Shown one piece after another: positions 1 through 7,857 of a stretch of DNA of 28,159 nucleotides. The notes under the pieces were generated by a model. That model saw nothing but the letters and a program-made list of their open reading frames with translations. It was not told the DNA's origin and did not search any database. Numbering within the stretch: the stretch's first letter is position 1; every line of letters starts with the position of its first letter. This DNA comes from Merdiplasma sp045118075 (GTDB lineage Bacteria; Bacillota; Clostridia; Lachnospirales; Lachnospiraceae): contig JBGUOI010000211.1 in the NCBI GenBank assembly GCA_045118075.1, forward strand, positions 1-28,159, read 5' to 3'. The position numbers were made by a program, and so were the translations under genes.

Positions 1-1335
1 ACCCTGCTGGCAAAAGCGGTGGCCGGAGAGGCTCACTGCCCGTTCTTCTCCCTCTCGGGCTCTGAGTTCGTGGAGATGTTTGTCGGCGTAGGCGCATCCC
101 GTGTCAGGGACCTGTTTGAGGAAGCCAGGAAGAATTCCCCGTGCATCATTTTTATCGATGAGATCGATGCCATCGGCAAGACCAGGGACAGCCGCTTCGG
201 CGGCGGAAACGATGAGCGCGAACAGACGCTCAATCAGCTGCTGGCGGAGATGGACGGCTTCGATCCGGCACAGGGCATTATGATCCTTGCGGCGACGAAC
301 CGCCCCGAGGTGCTTGACCAGGCACTTTTAAGGCCCGGCCGTTTTGACCGGAGAGTCATCGTTGACAAGCCTGATTTGAAGGGACGTATCGATGTACTCA
401 GGGTCCATGCCCGCAACGTGAAGATGGACGATACCGTCGACCTGGAAGCGATCGCGCTTGCCACTTCCGGCGCTGTCGGATCTGACCTGGCCAATATGAT
501 CAACGAGGCGGCGATCCTTGCCGTAAAGAAGGGACGTCAGTACGTCTCCCAGGCGGACCTCCTCGAAGCCGTGGAGGTCGTCCTGGTCGGTAAGGAAAAG
601 AAAGACCGCATCCTGAGCAAGGAAGAGAGAAGGATCGTCTCCTACCACGAAGTGGGACATGCGCTGGTCAGCGCGCTGCAAAAGGATTCCGAGCCTGTAC
701 AGAAGATCACCATCGTTCCCAGGACCATGGGCGCGCTCGGCTATGTGCTCAACGTGCCTGAGGAGGAGAAATTCCTGAATACGGAAAAAGAGCTGCGCGC
801 CATGCTGGTGGAATTTGTCGCGGGACGCGCCGCGGAGGAGATCGTGTTTGATACGATCACCACGGGAGCGGCCAACGACATCGAAAAAGCTACGCGGGTG
901 GCCAGAGCCATGATCACTCAGTACGGTATGTCGAAACGCTTTGGGATGATCAGCCTGGAGACCGAGGCAAACCAGTATCTTGAAGGCCGTAAGATCCTTA
1001 ACTGCTCGGATGTGACGGCAGCGCAGGTCGACGAAGAGGTCATGGAGATCCTCAAGGTCTCTTATGAGGAGGCTAAACGGCTCCTCAGCGCTCACCGCAA
1101 TACGCTTGATAAGATCGCGGCGTTCCTGATCGAGCGTGAGACGATCACGGGCAAGGAGTTCATGGATATTTTCCACCAGGCTGAAGGCATTTCTCCCGAG
1201 GATAAAAACGAGGAGGAGAGCAGCCGGATCGGCATGAAGGAAACTGTTCAGGCGGAAGAGACCGTCCCGGAAGCCGCTAAGGCGGAAGAGACCGCTCCGG
1301 AGCAGGAAAACGCCGGAGACGACGCTGAGGCCTGA
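1..1335 (+). CDS. ftsH: ATP-dependent zinc metalloprotease FtsH, 5'-truncated by the window edge
   Basis: Membrane-anchored AAA+ protease that unfolds and degrades membrane and short-lived cytosolic proteins as a hexamer. The window starts inside the Walker A motif: the first codons read TLLAKAVAGEA, so the N-terminal membrane segments and the GPPGTGK part lie upstream. Visible in order are Walker B (IIFIDEID), the second region of homology (ATNRPEVLDQALLRPGRFDR), the zinc-protease motif HEVGH, and the downstream TGAANDIE stretch that normally gives the third zinc ligand. The last 40 residues form an acidic Glu/Ala-rich tail with a near-repeat (VQAEETVPEAAKAEETAPE), probably disordered. Identity is certain. 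Genomes of this group often have more than one FtsH, and which paralogue this is cannot be told here. Confidence 0.97.
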   Translation, partial: TLLAKAVAGEAHCPFFSLSGSEFVEMFVGVGASRVRDLFEEARKNSPCIIFIDEIDAIGKTRDSRFGGGNDEREQTLNQLLAEMDGFDPAQGIMILAATNRPEVLDQALLRPGRFDRRVIVDKPDLKGRIDVLRVHARNVKMDDTVDLEAIALATSGAVGSDLANMINEAAILAVKKGRQYVSQADLLEAVEVVLVGKEKKDRILSKEERRIVSYHEVGHALVSALQKDSEPVQKITIVPRTMGALGYVLNVPEEEKFLNTEKELRAMLVEFVAGRAAEEIVFDTITTGAANDIEKATRVARAMITQYGMSKRFGMISLETEANQYLEGRKILNCSDVTAAQVDEEVMEILKVSYEEAKRLLSAHRNTLDKIAAFLIERETITGKEFMDIFHQAEGISPEDKNEEESSRIGMKETVQAEETVPEAAKAEETAPEQENAGDDAEA

Positions 1336-1366
1336 AAAATCGTTAAAAGATAGTCAATTTTGCAGG

Positions 1367-1396
1367 GGCAGGATGGAAACATCCTGCCTTTGTGGT
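1367..1396 (+). terminator. Probable terminator after ftsH
   Basis: A perfect 9-bp stem (GGCAGGATG/CATCCTGCC) closed by a GAAA tetraloop lies 31 bases after the ftsH stop. The following tract (TTTGTGGTT) is short, so termination may be partial. Confidence 0.7.
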
Positions 1397-1450
1397 TACA
1401 AATTTACATAAATTAAGAATTTCTGCGGGTCTTTTTCTGTATTTTGCCAA

Positions 1451-1478
1451 TTGCTTTTCTATCCAGAAATGATATTAT
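1451..1478 (+). promoter_or_regulatory. Candidate sigma-A promoter for the PAP2 gene
   Basis: TTGCTT and TATTAT are separated by 16 bases in the A+T-rich gap between the ftsH terminator and the PAP2 start. A small GC hairpin (GCCCGC-tgg-GCGGGC, 1485-1499) follows in the leader. The call rests on consensus match only. Confidence 0.5.
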
Positions 1479-1571
1479 GTGATTGCCCGCTGGGCGGGCA
1501 GTGAAAAATACGAAAACGATTACTGTAAACAGTGATATTCAATATAGAATACCGCTGAAAGGATCCGGTTT

Positions 1572-2243
1572 ATGAAGACAGCTAAAAAATACTGGAATAA
1601 ATGGAAACATGGTTCCTGGATCTGCCTTTACCTGATTTTCTATCTTTTAGGGTTCTTTATCCTGGAACATGCCGGTCACAGACACTATCATCTCATTCAT
1701 ACCGTTTTTGATGACATGATCCCGTTCTGTGAGTATTTCATCATTCCTTACCTTCTCTGGTTCCCGTTTATCGGGGCCGGGATCTGCTGGTTCATCTTCT
1801 TCGGTAAGAATAAGATGGAATATTACCAGCTGACCTGCTCACTCGCGATCGGCATGACGATCTTCCTGATCGTCAGCTGCGTATATCCGAACATGCAGGA
1901 CCTTCGGCCGACCCAGTTCGCCAACAACAATATTTTCACCCAGATGGTGAGAGCACTGTACAGGGGGGATACGCCGACCAACATTCTGCCCAGCATCCAT
2001 GTGTTCAACTCGCTGGCAGTATTCTTCGCCCTGAATAAAGCCGAACAGCTTCAGCGCTTTAAAAAGATCCGCTTCGGCGTGGGCGTCCTGTCATTTTCGA
2101 TCATCCTGGCGACGATGTTCCTGAAACAGCATTCCGTAGTGGATGTTTCCCTGGGGATCCTGATGGCGGTGGCCGTTCAGATGGGCGTTGAGTTCGTATT
2201 CCAGGAGGACAAGAAACAGACAGCTTATGCGGAGAAGGCATAA
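1572..2243 (+). CDS. PAP2-family integral membrane phosphatase
   Basis: A 223-residue membrane protein with about six hydrophobic segments. The PAP2 phosphatase signatures are recognisable: a DLRP stretch near residue 115, LPSIHVF near 139 (the PSxH motif) and KQHSVVD near 185 (the HxxxD motif). Members dephosphorylate lipid phosphates such as phosphatidate or undecaprenyl pyrophosphate at the outer membrane face. The substrate cannot be read from sequence. The first PAP2 motif is weak, as in the PAP2-like branch related to inositol-phosphoceramide synthases. ATG 1572 is preceded by AAAGGA at a suitable distance. It has its own promoter and terminator and so is probably monocistronic. Confidence 0.85.
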   Translation: MKTAKKYWNKWKHGSWICLYLIFYLLGFFILEHAGHRHYHLIHTVFDDMIPFCEYFIIPYLLWFPFIGAGICWFIFFGKNKMEYYQLTCSLAIGMTIFLIVSCVYPNMQDLRPTQFANNNIFTQMVRALYRGDTPTNILPSIHVFNSLAVFFALNKAEQLQRFKKIRFGVGVLSFSIILATMFLKQHSVVDVSLGILMAVAVQMGVEFVFQEDKKQTAYAEKA

Positions 2244-2279
2244 AGACCGGAAACGCGGGCTGGATAAAAAAGTGATAAT

Positions 2280-2313
2280 AGTCCGTTGCCGGTAAGCGGT
2301 AACGGACTTTTTA
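2280..2313 (+). terminator. Rho-independent terminator after the PAP2 gene
   Basis: An 11-bp stem with one G-U pair (AGTCCGTTGCC/GGTAACGGACT), a 7-base loop and a following T run (TTTTTAT). It separates the PAP2 gene from uvrC. Confidence 0.9.
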
Positions 2314-2356
2314 TGTTATTCTGTAGAAGAGATCTGTACAGCCAGGAGGGAGCGGC

Positions 2357-4261
2357 ATGGCGGAAGAAAAGTTTGATATAAAAGAAGAACTGAAAAAGCT
2401 GCCGGCCAGCCCGGGAGTTTACCTGATGCGCGATTCTCGCGATGAGATCATCTATGTCGGCAAAGCGCTGAGCTTAAAAAACCGGGTGCCCCAGTATTTC
2501 CAGTCATCCCGTGTACAGCGCAGGGGTCCGAAGATCGAGCAGATGGTGGAAAAGATCGATCGGTTCGAATATATCGTGACCGATTCCGAGATGGAGGCGC
2601 TTGTCCTTGAAAACAACCTGATCAAGGAACACAGGCCGCGGTACAATACCATGCTGACGGATGACAAGACCTATCCGTTTATCAAGGCGACGGTCGGAGA
2701 GGATTTCCCGCGCCTGATCGTGACCCGGAAGATGACCAAGGACAAGTCCAGGTACTTCGGGCCCTATACGAGCGCCTATGCGGTCAAGGAGACGATCGAC
2801 CTGATGCGGAAGATGTACCGGATCCGGACCTGCAATCGCAAGCTTCCGGAGCAGACCGGACTGGAAAGGCCCTGCCTGAACTACCATATCGGTCAGTGCG
2901 AGGCACCCTGCCAGGGATATATCAGCAAGGAAGCGTATCGTCAGAACTTTGACCAGGCACTCTCGTTTCTGGGAGGAAACTATACACCGCTTTTAAAGCT
3001 GCTTGAAAAAAATATGAAAGAGGCAGCCGAAAAGCTGGATTTTGAGGAAGCCGCCTCCTGGCGGGACCTGCTTGAAAACGCCAGACAGGTCGCCCAGCGC
3101 CAGAAGATCACCTCGGGCGACGGGGAGGACAAGGATGTGCTGGCCGCCGCGATGGACGGCTCTGATGCAATCGTCCAGGTCTTCTTTATCCGGGACGGAA
3201 AGCTGATCGGGCGCGATCACTTCTGGGTGCGGCCCGGTATTTCCGAGACCAAGGGGGATGTGCTGGGCAGTTTTATCAAGCAGTTTTATTCGGGGACACC
3301 GTTTATTCCCAGGGAGATCTTTCTCGAGGAAGAGATCGAAGAAAGGGAGAGTATTGAAGCGTGGCTTTCGAGCCGGCGCGGCAGCCGCGTCTATGTGAGA
3401 ATCCCGCGCAGGGGAACCAAAGAAAAGCTGGTGGAGATGGCTTCTGAGAATGCCGCGATCATCCTCAGGCAGGATCGTGAGCGGATAAAGCGCGAGGAAG
3501 GCAGGACCATCGGAGCGGTCAGGGAGATCGAACAGCTGCTTGATACCGGCCCGATCAGCCGGATGGAGGCTTTTGATATCTCCCATATCAGCGGCTATGA
3601 GTCGGTGGGCTCCATGGTCGTTTTCGAGAAAGGAAAACCGAAGCGCACGGATTACCGGAAATTCCGGATCAGGAGCGTTTCGGGCCCCAACGATTATGCC
3701 AGCATGGAGGAAGTCCTCACCAGGCGGTTCTCCCACGGCCTTGATGAACAAAAGAAGCTCGAGGAGAGCACGCTGGAAAGCGAAATGGGCCGGTTTTCGA
3801 CCTTCCCGGACCTGATCATGATGGACGGAGGAAAGGGCCAGGTCAATATCGCTTTGAGCGTACTGGACAAACTCGGGCTTTCCATTCCGGTCTGCGGTAT
3901 GGTGAAAGATGATTTTCACAGAACGAGGGGATTGTATTTCCACAATGTGGAACTTCCCATCGATACCCGTTCGGAGGGATTTAAGCTGATCACCAGGATC
4001 CAGGATGAAGCCCACCGGTTCGCGATCGAATATCACCGAAGCCTCAGGACCAAAGAACAGGTCCACTCGGTGCTTGATGACATACCGGGGATCGGTCCGT
4101 CCAGGCGCAAGGCGCTGATGAGAGCCTTCCCCTCCATTGAGGAGATCCGGAACGCTTCACCGGAGACACTTAAAGCCGTGCCCTCCATGAACACGGCTTC
4201 GGCTGAGGCTGTCTATGAGTTTTTCCGCAAAGACAGCGGCAATGATAAGACAACCGAATAA
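2357..4261 (+). CDS. uvrC: UvrABC system subunit C (excinuclease)
   Basis: Makes the 3' and 5' incisions around bulky DNA lesions after UvrA and UvrB have marked them. At 634 residues it is full length. Visible in order: the GIY-YIG nuclease domain (PGVYLMRD... IIYVGKA, residues about 17-40); a cysteine cluster ending CLNYHIGQCEAPC near 175-187, proposed in this family to hold an iron-sulfur cluster; a UvrB-interaction UVR motif (KLDFEEAASWRDLL, about 223-238); the RNase H-like nuclease half with MMDGGKGQ; and a C-terminal helix-hairpin-helix (DDIPGIGPSRRKALM, about 575). ATG 2357 has AGGAGGG 8 bases upstream. It converges with the AraC-type gene, leaving only 15 bases between stop codons. 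Confidence 0.98.
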   Translation: MAEEKFDIKEELKKLPASPGVYLMRDSRDEIIYVGKALSLKNRVPQYFQSSRVQRRGPKIEQMVEKIDRFEYIVTDSEMEALVLENNLIKEHRPRYNTMLTDDKTYPFIKATVGEDFPRLIVTRKMTKDKSRYFGPYTSAYAVKETIDLMRKMYRIRTCNRKLPEQTGLERPCLNYHIGQCEAPCQGYISKEAYRQNFDQALSFLGGNYTPLLKLLEKNMKEAAEKLDFEEAASWRDLLENARQVAQRQKITSGDGEDKDVLAAAMDGSDAIVQVFFIRDGKLIGRDHFWVRPGISETKGDVLGSFIKQFYSGTPFIPREIFLEEEIEERESIEAWLSSRRGSRVYVRIPRRGTKEKLVEMASENAAIILRQDRERIKREEGRTIGAVREIEQLLDTGPISRMEAFDISHISGYESVGSMVVFEKGKPKRTDYRKFRIRSVSGPNDYASMEEVLTRRFSHGLDEQKKLEESTLESEMGRFSTFPDLIMMDGGKGQVNIALSVLDKLGLSIPVCGMVKDDFHRTRGLYFHNVELPIDTRSEGFKLITRIQDEAHRFAIEYHRSLRTKEQVHSVLDDIPGIGPSRRKALMRAFPSIEEIRNASPETLKAVPSMNTASAEAVYEFFRKDSGNDKTTE

Positions 4262-4276
4262 AAGATCTTCAAAAAC

Positions 4277-5143
4277 CTATTCGCCTTCGACCTGCTGCTG
4301 GATGATATGCCGGCTCTGCGGGGAGGAGGCGTATTTTTTGCGGTAGGCATAATAGAAAGCGGCATAGTTTTTAAACCCGCTTTTGTAGCAGGCCTCCGTG
4401 ACGGACAGGCCCTGCTCGAGAAAAGCACGGGCCATGAAGAGACGTTTTTCGGTCACGTATTTTCCGATCGTGTTTCCCGTGGCCGATTTGAAAAGATGCA
4501 TCAGGTAGGATCGGTCCAGGCTGACAGCGGCAGCCGCGGTATCAATGCTCAGCTCCTCATCCGTAAGGTTGGCGTTAAGGTAGGAAAGGACCCTGGCGAT
4601 AACGGGATTGGCGTGTGAAGGCTCGGAAAGGACCTGTCCGGGCCTGTCATCAAGCAGCCGGTTAAGCAGTACCAGAAGCTCGAGTGTCCGGCATCGGCGG
4701 ATCACTTCCGCGCCTCTCCCGGTATCCGCGGCAGCCCGGATCAGCAGTTTTGACAGCGCCAGGAGTGAAGCGGCAGCTTCCTCACCGGGACGGATCAGGA
4801 ATGAGTTGTCTTCCCGGCTCTTTGTGAAGCATTCTTTGAGGCTGCCCCCCATTTCATCCGCTTTTGTGAAGAAATCGTCGGACAGGTATAGGATGATTCT
4901 CTCATAGAGGCTCTCATCGTGGATCACCGGATAGTGGATCAGCCCTCCGGGAACCAGGATCACATCGCTTGGCAGCAGTTCATAGTGCCGCCCTTCGATA
5001 CAGTAGGTGACATTCCCGTTCAGGAGAATCATGAGTTTGTGGAAGTCGTGGTAATGAGGTGAAAAAGTCCTCTTCTGCCTGTCGCGGTTATAGAACAGCC
5101 TGAAATCCTGCTGAAGATAACCGGTCTTTTTTCCCTGCGGCAT
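4277..5143 (-). CDS. AraC-family transcriptional regulator with N-terminal cupin sensor
   Basis: A 288-residue two-domain regulator. The N-terminal half has the cupin-type AraC sensor pattern (FSPHYHDFHKLMILLNGNVTY, then VILVPGGLIHYPVIH). The C-terminal 100 residues carry the paired helix-turn-helix of AraC/XylS proteins (LSIDTAAAAVSLDRSYLMHLF and VTEACYKSGFKNYAAFYYAYRKKY). The start is put at ATG 5143: AAAGGAGG ends five bases before it, and the ATG at 5146 lies too close to that site. The open frame extends upstream without a good start. The gene is divergent from the small DapF-like gene, so the shared 150-bp gap is a natural place for it to bind. The inducer is unknown. Confidence 0.9.
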   Translation of the reverse strand: MPQGKKTGYLQQDFRLFYNRDRQKRTFSPHYHDFHKLMILLNGNVTYCIEGRHYELLPSDVILVPGGLIHYPVIHDESLYERIILYLSDDFFTKADEMGGSLKECFTKSREDNSFLIRPGEEAAASLLALSKLLIRAAADTGRGAEVIRRCRTLELLVLLNRLLDDRPGQVLSEPSHANPVIARVLSYLNANLTDEELSIDTAAAAVSLDRSYLMHLFKSATGNTIGKYVTEKRLFMARAFLEQGLSVTEACYKSGFKNYAAFYYAYRKKYASSPQSRHIIQQQVEGE

Positions 5144-5185
5144 CATATCCTCCTTTCCGGCGTAAGATCGTCCGGTAATAAGCAT

Positions 5186-5214
5186 ATTATAGGACAGGAA
5201 AGCACTATTTACAA
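5186..5214 (-). promoter_or_regulatory. Promoter of the AraC-type regulator
   Basis: Read on the minus strand: TTGTAA, 17-base spacer, TATAAT. This is an excellent sigma-A match, about 45 bases upstream of the regulator start and back to back with the promoter of the small DapF-like gene. Confidence 0.7.
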
Positions 5215-5254
5215 TATTTACAGCAGAAATTCGATATTTATATAAAATAATGTC

Positions 5255-5263
5255 TGATATACT
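5255..5263 (+). promoter_or_regulatory. Candidate extended -10 promoter of the DapF-like gene
   Basis: TGATATACT fits an extended -10 element (TGn-TATACT). No good -35 box is present at 16-18 bases. The predicted start near 5270 leaves a leader of about 25 bases, just enough to hold the GGAGG at 5282. Confidence 0.4.
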
Positions 5264-5294
5264 GACAGTACACAAAAGGAAGGAGGATACCGGA

Positions 5295-5651
5295 ATGACG
5301 ACTGTACTGTTTAAATATCAGAGCAACGGCGATGATTACCTGGTCTGTGATCTTGAGAAGAATCATGTAGTACTGGATGCACGCGCGGTCCGTAAGATCT
5401 GCTCCAGAAATTTCGGTATCGGCTCCGCCGGTCTGGTGGCGGGTTCCGTTTCAGAAGGAACCATGACGGTCTACAGCCCCGAGGGAGATGACCTTGACTG
5501 CGACGAGACTGCAAAATCAGTTTTTTCCTGCTATCTGGAAGATGCCGGATACCGGCACGAACACGGGCAGGATCCGAAACGCCCCTCGCTTGTCGGAAAA
5601 GTATTCCTCACAGACGACTTTGTGAGGAGAAACGAACTCGGCACCATGTAA
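5295..5651 (+). CDS. Small single-domain protein resembling the N-terminal half of diaminopimelate epimerase
   Basis: A 118-residue protein. Its first 85 residues follow the N-terminal domain of DapF: FKYQSNGDDYLVCD corresponds to the family's F-K-H-G-GNDF-D start, ICSRNFGIGSAGLV to the R-FGIGADGL box, and MTVYSPEGDDLDCD to the segment leading to the first catalytic cysteine (C-GNG in true enzymes). The cysteine is present, but the GNG after it is replaced by DET. Full DapF is about 270-280 residues, and the second domain with the second catalytic cysteine is absent. Epimerase activity is therefore unlikely; a binding or regulatory role is inference. ATG 5295 has AAGGAGG with 8-base spacing, and a terminator follows, so the reading frame is complete. 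Confidence 0.7.
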   Translation: MTTVLFKYQSNGDDYLVCDLEKNHVVLDARAVRKICSRNFGIGSAGLVAGSVSEGTMTVYSPEGDDLDCDETAKSVFSCYLEDAGYRHEHGQDPKRPSLVGKVFLTDDFVRRNELGTM

Positions 5652-5665
5652 GGATCGAAGATCCC

Positions 5666-5688
5666 GCTCCCTTCGGGGAGCTTTTTTA
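5666..5688 (+). terminator. Rho-independent terminator
   Basis: GCTCCC-TTCG-GGGAGC followed by TTTTTTA, 14 bases after the stop of the small DapF-like gene. It isolates that gene from hprK. Confidence 0.92.
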
Positions 5689-5800
5689 TTGGTCATCAGC
5701 AGTAGACATGCGGGGCGGAAAATGGTAACATCCACAATAGGGTTATTATCTTTTCGGATACCAACTGTTGTGTCTTTTACTGAAAGAGGAGACTTAATCT

Positions 5801-6745
5801 ATGGGCGGAGTTGCATTGACCAAACTTGTCGAGAAGATGAAACTGGAGCCGGTCACACCGGAGATCGACATCTCCAAACTGAAGATCATCACCACTGAGG
5901 TAAACCGGCCCGCGCTGCAGCTGACGGGGTATTTTGAGCACTTTGATGCTGAGCGTGTGCAGATCATCGGCTATGTGGAATTCACATACCTGGAACATCT
6001 TGACCGGGAGGCAAAGATCCCGGTCTACGAGAAACTGCTTTCCTATCAGATTCCGTGTCTGATCTATACCACCCTCACCTATCCCGATGAGGATATGGTC
6101 GAGCTGGCCCTGAAGTACAATATTCCGATTTTTACTACCAAGCAGCCGACATCCGCGTTCATGGCGGAGGTGATCCGGTGGCTGAATGTAAAGCTGGCGC
6201 CGAGCATCTCTATTCACGGCGTACTGGTGGATGTTTACGGTGAAGGTATCCTGATCATGGGTGAGAGCGGCATCGGTAAGAGCGAGACCGCGCTGGAGCT
6301 GATCAAACGAGGCCACCGGCTGATCACGGATGACGTGGTGGAGATCCGAAAGGTCAGTGATGAGACGCTGATCGGCACATCGCCGGATATCACCAGGCAC
6401 TTCATTGAGCTGAGAGGTATCGGGATCATCGATGTCAAGACCCTGTTCGGTGTGGAAAGTGTTATGAACACCTGCAACATCGACCTGGTGATCAAGCTCG
6501 AGGAGTGGGACCGCAACAAGGAATATGACCGCCTCGGTATGGAGGAGGAATACGCCGAGTTCCTCGGCAACAGGGTGGTGTGCCACTCCCTGCCGATCCG
6601 TCCCGGCCGCAACCTTGCCATCATCGTTGAGACGGCGGCTGTCAACCACCGCCAGAAGAAGATGGGTTACAACGCGGCGAAAGAGTTGTATAACCGTGTA
6701 CAGAACAGCCTGATGAAAAAAATGGGCGGGAAGAGTGAGGATTGA
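5801..6745 (+). CDS. hprK: HPr kinase/phosphorylase
   Basis: Phosphorylates and dephosphorylates HPr at serine, the central signal of carbon catabolite control in Firmicutes. At 314 residues it is full length. The P-loop GESGIGKSETALEL lies near residue 153, followed by TDDVVEI and the HprK signature LRGIGIIDV near 205. ATG 5801 is preceded by AAAGAGGAGA. It is first in a long co-oriented run, and its stop is only 6 bases from the glucokinase start, which pairs the catabolite-control kinase with sugar phosphorylation. No convincing promoter was found in 5690-5800. Confidence 0.97.
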   Translation: MGGVALTKLVEKMKLEPVTPEIDISKLKIITTEVNRPALQLTGYFEHFDAERVQIIGYVEFTYLEHLDREAKIPVYEKLLSYQIPCLIYTTLTYPDEDMVELALKYNIPIFTTKQPTSAFMAEVIRWLNVKLAPSISIHGVLVDVYGEGILIMGESGIGKSETALELIKRGHRLITDDVVEIRKVSDETLIGTSPDITRHFIELRGIGIIDVKTLFGVESVMNTCNIDLVIKLEEWDRNKEYDRLGMEEEYAEFLGNRVVCHSLPIRPGRNLAIIVETAAVNHRQKKMGYNAAKELYNRVQNSLMKKMGGKSED

Positions 6746-6751
6746 TCGATT

Positions 6752-7690
6752 ATGGCAAGATATGTTTTTGGGGTCGACGTAGGCGGTACGACGATCAAGA
6801 TGGGATTGTTTGAGACGGACGGTGTCCTGGTAGACAAGTGGGAGATCCCGACCAGGACAGAGGAGAACGGAAGCCAGATCCTGCCGGATGTGGCGGTCTC
6901 CATTCTGTCCAAGATCAAAGATCTGGGACTGCATAAGGACCAGGTCGAAGGAATCGGTATCGGTGTCCCAGGGCCGGTCAACGAGCGCGGTGAAGTTCCG
7001 GTGGCGGTAAATCTTCACTGGGGATTCACGCGGGTAGCTAATGACCTGGAGACGATGACGGGCCTTCCCGTAAAAGCCGGAAATGACGCCAATGTGGCGG
7101 CGCTGGGCGAAATGTGGCGCGGCGGCGGCGAGGGTTATAAAAACCTGGTCATGGTGACGCTGGGGACCGGTGTCGGCGGCGGCATCATTATTAACGGAAA
7201 GATCATTTACGGCTCGCACGGAGCAGGCGGAGAGATCGGCCATGCCCATGTGGAAGACGCGATCGAAGATCCGTGCAACTGCGGAAACAGCGGCTGCCTG
7301 GAGCAGGTCGCTTCCGCAACCGGAATCGTGCGGCTTGCCAGAGAAGCGCTGGCTTCGAGCGATCAGCCGTCCCTTCTTAGGACCGAAAAAGTGAGTGCCC
7401 GGAGCGTCTGGGATGCCGTAAAGGAAGATGATGCGCTGGCAAAAGAGGTGGCGGAGCGCTTCGGCAGCTATCTGGGAAAAGCCCTCAGCTCGTTCGCGGT
7501 CGTGTGCGATCCGCAGGTGATCGTCATCGGCGGCGGCGTCTCCAAAGCCGGCCCCATCCTGCTTGACTACATTGTGAAATACTACCGCAAGTATGCGTTT
7601 ACCGCCTGCAAGGACGTCGCCTTTGCCCTGGCAACGCTGGGAAACGATGCGGGAATCTACGGGGCAGCGAAGCTTATGCTTGCCGACTGA
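6752..7690 (+). CDS. glcK: ROK-family glucokinase
   Basis: Phosphorylates glucose with ATP to glucose-6-phosphate in the cytoplasm. At 312 residues it has the usual length. Visible are the ATP-binding DVGGTTIKMGLFE at the N-terminus, NDANVAALGE with the catalytic aspartate near residue 110, a GTGVGGGIIINGK loop, and the ROK zinc motif CNCGNSGCLE near 171. A transcriptional ROK repressor is excluded because there is no N-terminal helix-turn-helix. It directly follows hprK. Confidence 0.95.
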   Translation: MARYVFGVDVGGTTIKMGLFETDGVLVDKWEIPTRTEENGSQILPDVAVSILSKIKDLGLHKDQVEGIGIGVPGPVNERGEVPVAVNLHWGFTRVANDLETMTGLPVKAGNDANVAALGEMWRGGGEGYKNLVMVTLGTGVGGGIIINGKIIYGSHGAGGEIGHAHVEDAIEDPCNCGNSGCLEQVASATGIVRLAREALASSDQPSLLRTEKVSARSVWDAVKEDDALAKEVAERFGSYLGKALSSFAVVCDPQVIVIGGGVSKAGPILLDYIVKYYRKYAFTACKDVAFALATLGNDAGIYGAAKLMLAD

Positions 7691-7733
7691 GCGCGGCTTG
7701 AAATAATAAAATAAATCGAAGAGGTAAAGAAAA

Positions 7734-7838
7734 ATGATGAATCGCAACAACAAAAAAGGACAGATCATTGCAGCAGTTATCGTAATCGTAATCGTACTGG
7801 CCATGGTGCTGACCACGATCCTGAGCGTACTGGCCTGA
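7734..7838 (+). CDS. Small single-pass membrane peptide (34 aa)
   Basis: The frame starts MMNRNNKKGQIIAA, continues into about 20 Val/Ile/Leu residues and ends TTILSVLA. It is a short positively charged N-terminus with one transmembrane helix. GAGGTA lies 7 bases before the ATG pair (7734/7737). The gene fits between glucokinase (43-base gap) and the VanW-family gene (19-base gap) in the same orientation, which supports real translation. The function is unknown; it could be an anchor or regulator for an envelope partner. Confidence 0.65.
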   Translation: MMNRNNKKGQIIAAVIVIVIVLAMVLTTILSVLA

Positions 7839-7857
7839 CACGGACAAAAGAATAACT

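Noticed and set aside
5777..7816. 679-codon open frame on the minus strand opposite hprK and glcK
   Set aside because: It is the antisense shadow of two certain genes, has no start signal, and its composition (His/Arg/Asp-rich, low hydrophobic pattern) is not protein-like.
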